A program made the position numbers and the translations under genes. A stretch of DNA of 64,000 bases from PALSA-607 sp036501485 (GTDB lineage Bacteria > Actinomycetota > Actinomycetes > Acidothermales > Acidothermaceae), in assembly GCA_036501485.1 (NCBI GenBank), contig DASYAG010000102.1, positions 38,269 through 102,268 of the forward strand. The letters run 5' to 3'. Below the pieces are notes generated by a model, which saw only the letters and a program-made list of their open reading frames with translations, did not search any database and was not told the DNA's origin. Below are positions 1 to 7,609 of the stretch, in pieces (position 1 is the first letter of the stretch; the number at the start of each line of letters is the position of its first letter).

Positions 1-725
1 ACCGACAGCGCGCGTCCATCGTGTTTCGCAGCCAACGCGCGACCCAGCGCGACATCAATGTCGGCAGTCCATTCGTCGAGATAGCGCTGCTCAACACGCC
101 GCTCTAGCCGCGCCGGGTCAACGTCGACGACGAGAACCGCGCCGCCGTTCATGGTGACCGCGAGCGGTTGCGCACCGCCCATGCCGCCGCAGCCACCCGT
201 CAACGTCAACGTCCCTGCCAGCGTGCCACCGCTCTGCTCTTGCCCGCCCTTGCGGGCGGCGAGCTTCGCAGCAACCGCCGCGAACGTCTCGTAGGTGCCC
301 TGCAGAATCCCCTGTGTACCGATGTAGATCCACGAACCAGCCGTCATCTGGCCATACATCGTCAGCCCGAGGTGCTCGAGCCGACGGAACTCCGGCCACG
401 TTGCCCAGTCACCGACCAGGTTCGAGTTCGCGATCAGCACCCGTGGCGCCCATTCGTGGGTGCGCATCACGCCGACGGGTCGACCCGACTGCACGAGCAT
501 CGTCTCGTCGTCTTTCAAGGTCTGCAGCGTGCGCACGATCGCATCAAACGAATTCCAGTCGCGCGCAGCCTTCCCAGTGCCGCCGTACACAACGAGATCG
601 TCGGGACGCTCGGCAACGTCGGGGTCGAGGTTGTTCATCAGCATCCGCATCGCGGCTTCCTGCGGCCAGCCCAGGCACGACAAGCTACTTCCGCGTGGCG
701 CCCGCACCGGGCGAGGTCCGCTCAT
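1..725 (-). CDS. hutU: Urocanate hydratase (urocanase), 5' part, cut by window edge
   Basis: Second step of histidine degradation: NAD+-dependent hydration of urocanate to imidazolonepropionate, in the cytoplasm. The minus-strand frame from ATG 725 reads MSGPRPVRAPRG and later contains YGGTGKAARDW, MYGQMTAGSWIYIGTQG and GGCGGMGGAQPLAVTMNGG, which are characteristic urocanase NAD-binding and active-site segments. About 241 codons are present and the gene continues past base 1. The MSGPRPVRAPRG start matches the N-terminus I know from actinobacterial HutU, so the start is well supported. It lies just downstream of hutH. A 17-bp tandem repeat between the genes creates two six-codon mini-ORFs, each overlapping the next start, which suggests translational coupling. 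Confidence 0.95.
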   Translation of the reverse strand, partial: MSGPRPVRAPRGSSLSCLGWPQEAAMRMLMNNLDPDVAERPDDLVVYGGTGKAARDWNSFDAIVRTLQTLKDDETMLVQSGRPVGVMRTHEWAPRVLIANSNLVGDWATWPEFRRLEHLGLTMYGQMTAGSWIYIGTQGILQGTYETFAAVAAKLAARKGGQEQSGGTLAGTLTLTGGCGGMGGAQPLAVTMNGGAVLVVDVDPARLERRVEQRYLDEWTADIDVALGRALAAKHDGRALS

Positions 726-754
726 ACAAGGGCTCCGCTCATACAAGGGCTCCG
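721..754. repeat. 17-bp perfect tandem duplication at the hutH-hutU junction
   Basis: The unit CTCATACAAGGGCTCCG occurs at 721-737 and again at 738-754. Read on the minus strand each copy carries a start and a stop. A GTG overlapping the hutH stop opens a six-codon frame, whose TGA overlaps the next ATG (740-742). That ATG opens an identical-length frame (MSGALV), whose TGA overlaps the hutU ATG (723-725). Confidence 0.95.
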
Positions 755-755
755 C

Positions 756-2312
756 TCACAACATCTCTCCGATCACCGATTCGGCGGCGTGCACGAAGCT
801 TCCTGCGCGGGTCATCTCAACGGCGGCTTCGATCTCTGGTGACAACCACCGGTCGACGTCCGGCCCTGCGACCCGGGTGCGCAAAGCCGCAACCACCGCC
901 GCGGTGCCCGGTGCAGGCAGCAACGGCGCCCGCAAGTCCAGAGCCCGTGCGGCAGTGAGAATTTCGATCGCCAGAACCCGCGTCAACCCGTCAACGGAGC
1001 GCAGCAACTTGCGAGCCGCCGACCACCCCATCGAGACGTGATCCTCTTGCATCGCCGACGATGGGATCGAGTCGACACTCGCTGGCACTGCGAGTCGCTT
1101 CATTTCGCTGACGACCGCGGCCTGCGTGTATTGCGCAATCATGTGCCCCGAGTCGACTCCGGGGTCCACGGCAAGAAACGCCGGCAGTCCGTGCGAGCGG
1201 GCCACGTCGAGCAACCGGTCGCTGCGCCGCTCCGACATCGACGCGAGGTCGGCGGCGGCGATGGCCAGAAAGTCGAGCACGTACCCAAGAGGCGCGCCGT
1301 GGAAGTTTCCGTTCGACTCAACCCGGCCGTCCGGCAGCACGACCGGGTTGTCGATCGCACTCGCCAACTCGCGGCCAGCGACGGTGAGCGCATGCGCGAG
1401 CGTGTCACGAAAGGCGCCCGCAACCTGCGGCGCACACCGCAGCGAATAGGCGTCCTGAACCAGCGTGCAATCAACACGATGCGACTCGACGATCGGTGAG
1501 CCTGCTAGCAACGAGCGAAGGTTCGCGGCCGACGCCGCCTGCCCGGGATGTGGCCGCAGCGCCTGCAGATCGGCCGCGAAAACCGCGTCGGTACCGAGGA
1601 TCGCCTCAACGCTCATTGCAGCCGCGATGTCGGCGGTCTTGGCCAACATTGAGAGGTCGTGACACGCGAGCAACAACATGCCCAGCATGCCGTCGGTGCC
1701 GTTGATGAGCGCCAAACCTTCTTTGGCACTGAGCACCACGGGCGAGATGCCCGCGGCCGACAAGGCGGAAGATGCGGACAACAGCGTGCCGGACGCGTCG
1801 CGCACTGAACCCTCGCCCATCAAAGCCAACGCGCAATGCGCGAGCGGCGCGAGGTCACCCGAACATCCGAGCGAGCCAAACTCGTGCACCACCGGGCTGA
1901 CGAAGGCATTGAGCATCGCCGCGTAACCCTCGACGATCAACGGCCGGACGCCGGTGCGCCCGGTAGCCAGCGTCGCAAGACGTAGCAGCATCATCGCCCG
2001 TACGACCTCGCGCTCGACCTCTGCGCCACTGCCGGCCGCGTGCGAGCGAACGAGCGAGCGCTGCAACTGCGCGCGCAGGTCAGGAGCGATGTGCCGAGTG
2101 GCCAGTGCGCCGAATCCGGTTGAGACGCCGTAAACCGGCTCGCCCGATTCCGCGAGCGCCTCGATGTGCGCCCGTGACGCGGCGACCCGCGCAAGCGCCG
2201 GTGCAGTTACCGAGACCCGAGCGCCGTCGCGGGCGACGGCAACCACCTGGGCTGCTTCGAGTGGCTGCTCGCCACCCACAGCGACCGCCGGGACCGTCAC
2301 GTCACGCGTCAT
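756..2312 (-). CDS. hutH: Histidine ammonia-lyase
   Basis: Converts L-histidine to urocanate and ammonia, the first step of the hut pathway; 518 aa, the normal family length. The MIO electrophile forms from an internal tripeptide, here Cys150-Ser151-Gly152 inside GSLGCSGDLAPLAH. Most family members have Ala-Ser-Gly; I recall Cys-Ser-Gly from Streptomyces-type enzymes, so it is probably a lineage trait rather than a defect. The catalytic Tyr segment YGVSTGFG is at 61-68. The ATG at 2312 has no strong Shine-Dalgarno. A 46-nt perfect hairpin lies 37 nt upstream. hutU follows directly, so the two form an operon. Confidence 0.96.
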   Translation of the reverse strand: MTRDVTVPAVAVGGEQPLEAAQVVAVARDGARVSVTAPALARVAASRAHIEALAESGEPVYGVSTGFGALATRHIAPDLRAQLQRSLVRSHAAGSGAEVEREVVRAMMLLRLATLATGRTGVRPLIVEGYAAMLNAFVSPVVHEFGSLGCSGDLAPLAHCALALMGEGSVRDASGTLLSASSALSAAGISPVVLSAKEGLALINGTDGMLGMLLLACHDLSMLAKTADIAAAMSVEAILGTDAVFAADLQALRPHPGQAASAANLRSLLAGSPIVESHRVDCTLVQDAYSLRCAPQVAGAFRDTLAHALTVAGRELASAIDNPVVLPDGRVESNGNFHGAPLGYVLDFLAIAAADLASMSERRSDRLLDVARSHGLPAFLAVDPGVDSGHMIAQYTQAAVVSEMKRLAVPASVDSIPSSAMQEDHVSMGWSAARKLLRSVDGLTRVLAIEILTAARALDLRAPLLPAPGTAAVVAALRTRVAGPDVDRWLSPEIEAAVEMTRAGSFVHAAESVIGEML

Positions 2313-2348
2313 GGGGCACAGTCTGCCGCGCTCGCACGGGGTCGAGCT

Positions 2349-2394
2349 CTCGGGTGGCCGGACGTCGACGGGGGTCCGCGTCCGGCCACCCGAG
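2349..2394 (-). promoter_or_regulatory. Perfect 16-bp stem-loop in the hutH leader
   Basis: CTCGGGTGGCCGGACG at 2349-2364 pairs perfectly with 2379-2394 around a 14-nt loop. It lies 37 nt upstream of the hutH start. Neither strand has a U-run after the stem, so it is not a canonical intrinsic terminator. A regulatory or RNA-stability role is inference. Confidence 0.6.
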
Positions 2395-2462
2395 ACTCAC
2401 CAGATTCTCACCAGTGGCTCGTTAGGCAAATGCTGCTCTGGACAACTCAAAAACCGGTGCTC

Positions 2463-2486
2463 TTAAACCCAAGACCAATCGCGCAT
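2463..2486 (-). CDS. Possible seven-codon leader ORF upstream of hutH
   Basis: ATG at 2486 preceded by GGGAGG (2496-2501) opens the frame MRDWSWV and stops at TAA. It lies about 150 nt before hutH on the same strand. The good ribosome site and the two Trp codons are the only support; function unknown and it may be chance. Confidence 0.25.
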   Translation of the reverse strand: MRDWSWV

Positions 2487-2559
2487 GGTTGCTCACCTCC
2501 CTCGCACGTGCAGGGCAAGTGCTGGGGTACAAGATCACTTGTGAGCGATCGGTCTCATT

Positions 2560-2584
2560 CTGTCCGGATTCTTAACTCGGACAG
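2560..2584. promoter_or_regulatory. Inverted repeat upstream of the diguanylate cyclase
   Basis: Arms CTGTCCG (2560-2566) and CGGACAG (2578-2584) are separated by 11 nt and lie about 120 nt before the GTG start. It could be an operator for a dimeric regulator; the binding protein is unknown. Confidence 0.4.
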
Positions 2585-2685
2585 CGGTGACACGACGGGC
2601 CAGACCCCGTAAAGTCCGCAGCGCGGCTCGCCCGATTCGCTGCTTGCTGCGGCCTGCTGGGCGTGATGTGACCGGCACAAGAAAG

Positions 2686-2698
2686 GCGGGAGACCCGC
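2686..2698 (+). promoter_or_regulatory. Small hairpin abutting the cyclase ribosome site
   Basis: GCGGG-AGA-CCCGC forms a 5-bp stem immediately after the AAAGG Shine-Dalgarno-like sequence and four bases before GTG 2703. It could modulate translation initiation. Confidence 0.35.
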
Positions 2699-2702
2699 AG
2701 AA

Positions 2703-4097
2703 GTGACACGCAATAGCGTGCGGGGCACTCCGCATCCGCCCCCGAGCGCTGCGCGTACGCCCCTGGGCGCTGCGCGCACGAGGCCTTGGTCTGCGTGGAG
2801 CGTGTGGCAACTGCCCTTGCCGGCGCGGATCGTCGTGCTTGCCGGCATAGCCGGTTATCTCACCGCCCTCGCCGCCGCCGCCGTCGATCTGCTGGCCGGT
2901 GCTCCGCTGCACGCCCCGGCCTACCACCAGCTGGCCGTCGCTGGCGCTTTTGCGTTCGCGGCAGTCGCGAGCGCCGAGATATCGATGCGGTTCGCCTGGC
3001 CACGAACTCGGCAGGACCGCGTGGCCAGGGATCTCATGGCAGTCTGGCTGCTGCCGATCGCGCTGCTGCTTCCGCCTGCGTACGTGATGGTCACCGTGGT
3101 GGTCTTGCGCGCCTACGTCTACGCCCGGGTATACCGCGCACAGCTGCTGAAGCACGTATATACGACGGCGGCGCTCGGGCTCGCCTACGGTGGCGCGTCG
3201 CTGGTCCATCGGCTCGTTCTGCACGCGACGATGGACACCAACGTCACGGCGAGCCAGTTCACCAGGGGTGGCATTGCGGCTCTCTCGCTGGCCCTCGCCG
3301 TCCTTACTTACTGGACCGCGAACGCGGTGCTGATTGCCGCCGTCGTGGTCATGACCGCGGGCCCAGCAGCGCTGCGCAGCTTCCTCAAAGACCGCGAAGG
3401 CCTGGTCGTCGACGCCGTCGCCAGCTGCCTCGGGACCTTGGCCGCTGTGTTGTGGGCAACCGAACCGATGCTCGCCGTGCTCCTGCTGCCGCCGGTGTTG
3501 CTGCTCGAGCACCAGCTATTCAGTGGGCTTCGCCAAGCCGTCCGCACCGACCTACTTACCGATGTCGCGAACCCGCAGTACTGGCGTGAGGTCGCCGGCC
3601 GCGAAGTCGAACGAGCATCAGCTAGCAACGACCACCTGGCGATCCTGATGATCGACGTCGACCACTTCAAGTCCGTCAATGACAAGCACGGCCACCTCGC
3701 CGGTGATGAGGTGCTGGCCGCGGTTGCCCGCACCATCGCGCAAGCGCTGCGGCCACGTGACCTCGTCGGCCGGCTAGGCGGTGAAGAGTTCGGCGCGGTC
3801 TTGTCCGGACTCAACCTGCTCGACGCTGAAGGTGCCGCCGAGCGACTGCGCACGCAAGTGCGCGACATTCGGGTGCGCGCAGACAGCGGCGAGTGGATCA
3901 GCGTCACGGTCTCGGTCGGCGTCAGCGAGCTCTCGGTAACGGGCGGCGACTTGCACCGGCTTCTCGACGCCGCCGACACCGCGCTCTACGTCGCGAAGGC
4001 AGCCGGCCGCGACTGCGTTCGCGTCGCTTCACAAGAACCAGGGGTGGTCATCGATCTATCGAGCGACGTTCAGGCTTCGTCTTCTGTCGAACCCTGA
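2703..4097 (+). CDS. Membrane diguanylate cyclase (GGDEF)
   Basis: Makes cyclic di-GMP from two GTP. The 464-aa protein has a proline/arginine-rich N-terminal tail, a multi-helix membrane sensor region at about residues 40-270, and a GGDEF domain from about 281 to 445. The active-site signature is GGEEF (359-363), an accepted functional variant. The inhibitory I-site RPRD (350-353) lies five residues before it, so product feedback inhibition is expected. The metal-binding segment MIDVDHFKSVND is intact. No EAL domain is present. The 3' end overlaps the convergent pirin gene by 28 bp. The sensor region resembles those of the two GGDEF-EAL proteins in this window only loosely. Confidence 0.9.
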   Translation: MTRNSVRGTPHPPPSAARTPLGAARTRPWSAWSVWQLPLPARIVVLAGIAGYLTALAAAAVDLLAGAPLHAPAYHQLAVAGAFAFAAVASAEISMRFAWPRTRQDRVARDLMAVWLLPIALLLPPAYVMVTVVVLRAYVYARVYRAQLLKHVYTTAALGLAYGGASLVHRLVLHATMDTNVTASQFTRGGIAALSLALAVLTYWTANAVLIAAVVVMTAGPAALRSFLKDREGLVVDAVASCLGTLAAVLWATEPMLAVLLLPPVLLLEHQLFSGLRQAVRTDLLTDVANPQYWREVAGREVERASASNDHLAILMIDVDHFKSVNDKHGHLAGDEVLAAVARTIAQALRPRDLVGRLGGEEFGAVLSGLNLLDAEGAAERLRTQVRDIRVRADSGEWISVTVSVGVSELSVTGGDLHRLLDAADTALYVAKAAGRDCVRVASQEPGVVIDLSSDVQASSSVEP

Positions 4098-5059
4098 ACT
4101 CCGGCGTGGGCAGCGGGAATGCTGCCGAGCCGACCCGCCTGGTAGTCCTCGAACGCCTGCATGACCTCGGCCTTGGTGTTCATGACGAACGGGCCGTACA
4201 TCGCAACCGGCTCCCTGATCGGCTGGCCGCCGAGAATCAGCACATCCATCGTCGGGCTGCGGGTTTCCTGCGTCTGATCGGCGGCGATGGTGATGGTGTC
4301 GCCGTCGCCGAAGACGGCGAGCTGACCCATCGAGATCGGACGGCGGGCTGGGCCAACCGATCCACGGCCGGCCAACGTGTAGACGAGCGCGTTGTAGTCG
4401 GGCTGCCATGGCAGCGTCAGTGACGCTCCCGGCGACAGCGTCGCGTGTACCAACGCGATCGGCGTGTGTGTGACGCCCGGCCCTGGGTGACCTGCGACGT
4501 TTCCGGCAATCACTCGCAGCAACACCCCGCCGTCCGGCGAAGCAAGGAGTGACACCTCGCTTGCGCGAATGTCTTGGTAGCGCGGCGCCGCGAACTTCAT
4601 CGCCTTCGGCAAGTTGACCCACAGCTGAAAGCCGTGGAACAAACCGCCACTTGCGACGAGATGCTCAGGGGGTGTCTCGATGTGCAGAATTCCAGCGCCA
4701 GCGGTCATCCACTGCGTGTCGCCGTTGGTGATCAGGCCACCGCCGCCGTTGGAGTCGTGATGCTCGAACAGCCCGTCGATCATGTAAGTAACGGTCTCGA
4801 AGCCTCGATGCGGATGCCACGGCGTGCCCTTGGGCTCGCCCGGCGCGTATTCGACCTCACCCATCTGGTCCATGTGAATGAACGGATCAAGCGCGCGCAG
4901 GTCGACGCCGTGGAACGCGCGGCGTACCGGAAAGCCTTCACCCTCAAGGCCGGACGGCGCGGTGGTGACCGACAGGACCGGGCGGTCACGGTCGAGCTGG
5001 GGGTCGGTCAACGGCAATCGCGGGAGCGCCAGCGGATTCTCGACGGTCACGGCAGGCAT
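4070..5059 (-). CDS. Pirin family protein
   Basis: Iron-binding bicupin protein of the pirin family; bacterial members include quercetin dioxygenases and redox-linked regulators. The start at 5059 (MPAVTVENP) is preceded by two AGGAGG sequences, which decides it over an upstream in-frame start at 5140; length is then 329 aa. Metal-ligand motifs are visible: TPWHPHRGFETVTY supplies two His, and GILHIETPPEH supplies His and Glu. The C-terminal cupin contains REPVAMYGPFVMN, typical of pirins. It is transcribed in the same direction as the DUF885 gene upstream (108-bp gap) and its stop overlaps the 3' end of the cyclase gene tail to tail. The substrate is not predictable. Confidence 0.9.
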   Translation of the reverse strand: MPAVTVENPLALPRLPLTDPQLDRDRPVLSVTTAPSGLEGEGFPVRRAFHGVDLRALDPFIHMDQMGEVEYAPGEPKGTPWHPHRGFETVTYMIDGLFEHHDSNGGGGLITNGDTQWMTAGAGILHIETPPEHLVASGGLFHGFQLWVNLPKAMKFAAPRYQDIRASEVSLLASPDGGVLLRVIAGNVAGHPGPGVTHTPIALVHATLSPGASLTLPWQPDYNALVYTLAGRGSVGPARRPISMGQLAVFGDGDTITIAADQTQETRSPTMDVLILGGQPIREPVAMYGPFVMNTKAEVMQAFEDYQAGRLGSIPAAHAGVQGSTEDEA

Positions 5060-5167
5060 TGCATCCTCCTGGGTCCTCCTCGTTCGGCAACCCGTTCGGA
5101 CTGCCATGTCCTCGCTAAACATGGTTGCACACGCAATCATTCCGAGCGCCTTACTCCAGCCCCAGCC

Positions 5168-6820
5168 CTACTCCAATGACAGGAGCGCCGGAAGATGCCT
5201 AGGCGGCGGGTTGCCGTTGCCGAGGATCGCGTCGTGGATCTGCCGGTCCGACCATCGCGGGTGCGCCGCCCGCAGCCGCCCGACGACGTCAGTCACCTGC
5301 CGGCCGCCGATGTAATACGTCGACAGCTGCGCACTGGTGAGTAGCGCCCGCCGCCATTTGCCGGCCGCTTCGCCCTCTTCTTGGTGACCCCGCCCGGTCA
5401 TCAACTCCATCGCCTCGGCTTCGGTGAGTCCGTCGCAGTGCACTCGAACGTCGAGCACCGCGTTTATCGTGGCCCGCAACCGCATCTTCAGCTGCTGCAT
5501 CGTCACCGGAAGACCGCCGAACCCCTGGCGCACCATCTCGGCCTCGGCGTACACCGCCCAACCCTCGACGAAGGGTCCGCTCCAGTACGTCTGGTGCACC
5601 CGCGTCGGAACCGGCCCGCGCCTGCTGTGCGCGAGTTGCAACACGTGGCCAGGCATCGCCTCGTGGATCACAAGGTTGCGAAGGTTGTGCAGGTTGACCT
5701 CGCGGTAAAACGATGCGACTCGCTCTGCTGGCCAATCGGTCGGCGTTGGCGAGATCGCAAAGAAGGTCGTCGTGCCTGGCGGATCGAGTGGCCCGGGCGG
5801 GTCGCAATAAGCAACCGCGACCCCGCGATGAATCTCGGGCATCACGATGACCTCGACCGGATCGTCGTACATGGTGATGAGCTCGTGCTCGGCCACAAAC
5901 GCGGTCGCCTCGGCCAGCGCGTCCTTCGCAACGTCGACGATGGTGTCGTTGGTCGGCGCGTCGAGCGCCAGCCGATCGAGCACCTCGCGCGGCGTGCCAC
6001 CAAGCTGCGATGCGACCTGGGCGATCCGGTCTTCGAGCACCAGCAACTCGTCCATGGCGGCTTGCAGAACCTGCTCGGGGGTCAGTTCCACGTCGAGCAC
6101 CAAGCTGAGCTTGCGGGCAAAAGTCTCCCGACCAAGGCGCGGGTCGCCGGCCGCGCTCTCGAGTTCGGCGCTCAGCCACTCGACGTGCGTGTTGAGTGCA
6201 GCACGGGCCGCGTCAAGTGCCGGCTCGACCTCGCGTCGAAGGTCGTCGCGATCGGCGATCTCGCGAGCGATGTCGTCGACCAGCCCCAACGTGCCGCCGA
6301 ACTGTCCGATCGCGGTCTCGACGTGCACTCGCGGCATGTCGTGCAGGCTCGCGCGCGCGACCTCGAGTTGCTCGGGTATCTGACGCAACCGCGAGCCCGC
6401 ACTTCGCAGTCGATCGGGCAGTGGCGCGTAGTCGCGTGCGAGTAGCAGGTATAGCGCCGTACCGGGATTCGCGGCGAGCGGATTCCAGGTGTATTCGCCG
6501 TCCTCCTCGATGTCGAAGAGCCGATCGCGCAGTCGCACGCTGAGCACCTCGGCGTCGACCCGATGCCCGATCGGCAACGCCACGTCGTCCCATTGATGCA
6601 GTTCGACCAGGCGAGCCGCGATCGCCTTGCGCTCTTCGTCGAGAACGGCAGGGCGCAGGTCGTCGAGACGATCATCGAAGCGGTGGTCGCCGAGTGAGCT
6701 CGCCATGACCGGCTGTCGGACCAAGATGTCGTCGACCGCTGCGGCCGCGAACGCCTCGAAGCTTTGAGTGGTGGCCGCCTCAGTCACGCTAGGGGTCAGA
6801 TCGGGTGTGCTATTCGTCAT
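5168..6820 (-). CDS. DUF885 family putative zinc metallo-hydrolase
   Basis: 550-aa member of the DUF885 family, an M3/M32-like metallopeptidase-fold group without a well-defined substrate. A HExxxGH zinc motif (HEAMPGH) and a downstream EGWAVYAE segment supplying the third ligand are both present, so it is probably catalytically competent. There is no signal peptide, so it should be cytoplasmic. It starts at ATG 6820, 23 nt after the stop of the DinB-like gene, and precedes the pirin gene; the three may be one transcript. Confidence 0.85.
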   Translation of the reverse strand: MTNSTPDLTPSVTEAATTQSFEAFAAAAVDDILVRQPVMASSLGDHRFDDRLDDLRPAVLDEERKAIAARLVELHQWDDVALPIGHRVDAEVLSVRLRDRLFDIEEDGEYTWNPLAANPGTALYLLLARDYAPLPDRLRSAGSRLRQIPEQLEVARASLHDMPRVHVETAIGQFGGTLGLVDDIAREIADRDDLRREVEPALDAARAALNTHVEWLSAELESAAGDPRLGRETFARKLSLVLDVELTPEQVLQAAMDELLVLEDRIAQVASQLGGTPREVLDRLALDAPTNDTIVDVAKDALAEATAFVAEHELITMYDDPVEVIVMPEIHRGVAVAYCDPPGPLDPPGTTTFFAISPTPTDWPAERVASFYREVNLHNLRNLVIHEAMPGHVLQLAHSRRGPVPTRVHQTYWSGPFVEGWAVYAEAEMVRQGFGGLPVTMQQLKMRLRATINAVLDVRVHCDGLTEAEAMELMTGRGHQEEGEAAGKWRRALLTSAQLSTYYIGGRQVTDVVGRLRAAHPRWSDRQIHDAILGNGNPPPRHLPALLSLE

Positions 6821-6843
6821 CCCGCCACCCTAACGAGCGCGGG

Positions 6844-7536
6844 TCAGCTCCGATCCTGGATCTCCCACGCGTGATCGAGAACGTGCCACGCAATGCGCCG
6901 CGCGGCATAACGGGGCAGCCAGCCCTTCTCCGTTGGCGGCTCGCCGGCGCGGGCGCCGGACAGCGCGGCGAGTAACTCGGCCCGCGCGGCGGCAATCTCC
7001 GCGCGATCGGGTGGCGCCTTCTGTCGGATGCCAGCGTGCCGGACGCCGAGTTTGCGCGCGTAGGCGGCTTCTGCGCCGAGGACGTGCGCGAATACCGCAT
7101 CGCGATCGCGACCACCGCCGCGCGGCCCCCTCTGCAACTCCGCCGGGGCGCCGGCGACGACATCGTCCAGCTCGGCCCACGACGCCTCGACCAGCGCGGC
7201 GAGCCGCTTCGCTTGTGCGGCAGTCAGCGGCTCGCTGTCGAGCGCCGCCGCGACCCCGAGCGCGCCGAAGTCGACGTAGGAGAATGCCTTGCCACCGGTC
7301 CACGGGATCTGTTCAACGACGTCGAACGTCAGGCGGGCAGCGGCAGGAAAGCGCAGGCCGGCCCGCTTGGCGACCACCGCGTAGCGGGGTGCATACGCGG
7401 CAAGGGCGTCAAGTGCCTCCTCGTCGGCCTTCGCCCGGCGGCACCAGCCGGGCCAGTCGAGTGCGCACGCGAACACGCGCGTGGTGCCCGCCTCGAGGTA
7501 GACGGGGACGACTGGGCCGACCGAGCCGTTGGGCAT
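6844..7536 (-). CDS. DinB-like conserved protein
   Basis: About 230 aa starting at ATG 7536 (MPNGSVGPVVPVYLEAG); a longer in-frame start at 7626 would run into the divergent glycosyltransferase gene. The C-terminal half has a DinB/YfiT-like four-helix look, with His in RRIAWHVLDHAWEIQD and in AVFAHVLGAEA that could be metal ligands. The N-terminal half carries a short segment, CALDWPGWCRRAK. Family assignment is tentative and the function unknown. It lies 23 nt before the DUF885 gene on the same strand. Confidence 0.7.
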   Translation of the reverse strand: MPNGSVGPVVPVYLEAGTTRVFACALDWPGWCRRAKADEEALDALAAYAPRYAVVAKRAGLRFPAAARLTFDVVEQIPWTGGKAFSYVDFGALGVAAALDSEPLTAAQAKRLAALVEASWAELDDVVAGAPAELQRGPRGGGRDRDAVFAHVLGAEAAYARKLGVRHAGIRQKAPPDRAEIAAARAELLAALSGARAGEPPTEKGWLPRYAARRIAWHVLDHAWEIQDRS

Positions 7537-7609
7537 AAAGGGAGCCTGCCACTGGCTCCGGACAGTCGCGACCGCGTAGGTGGTGCGAGAGGTGGGTAGG
7601 GACACGACT

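Larger units (their letters stand above)
2313..2702. other. 390-nt intergenic region between divergent hutH and a diguanylate cyclase gene
   Basis: No gene of normal size is supported here. It holds a long perfect hairpin (2349-2394), a possible seven-codon ORF on the minus strand (2463-2486), an inverted repeat (2560-2584) and a small hairpin directly before the cyclase start (2686-2698). Both divergent promoters must lie here, but I cannot place -10/-35 elements with confidence. Confidence 0.7.

Noticed and set aside
750..1500. HutH Cys-Ser-Gly instead of Ala-Ser-Gly as a defective MIO site
   Set aside because: The same tripeptide is, to my knowledge, normal in Streptomyces-type HutH; cyclisation needs the Ser-Gly, which are kept.
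2535..3512. 325-codon minus-strand frame opposite the diguanylate cyclase
   Set aside because: Low-complexity Arg-rich shadow of a well-supported GGDEF gene.
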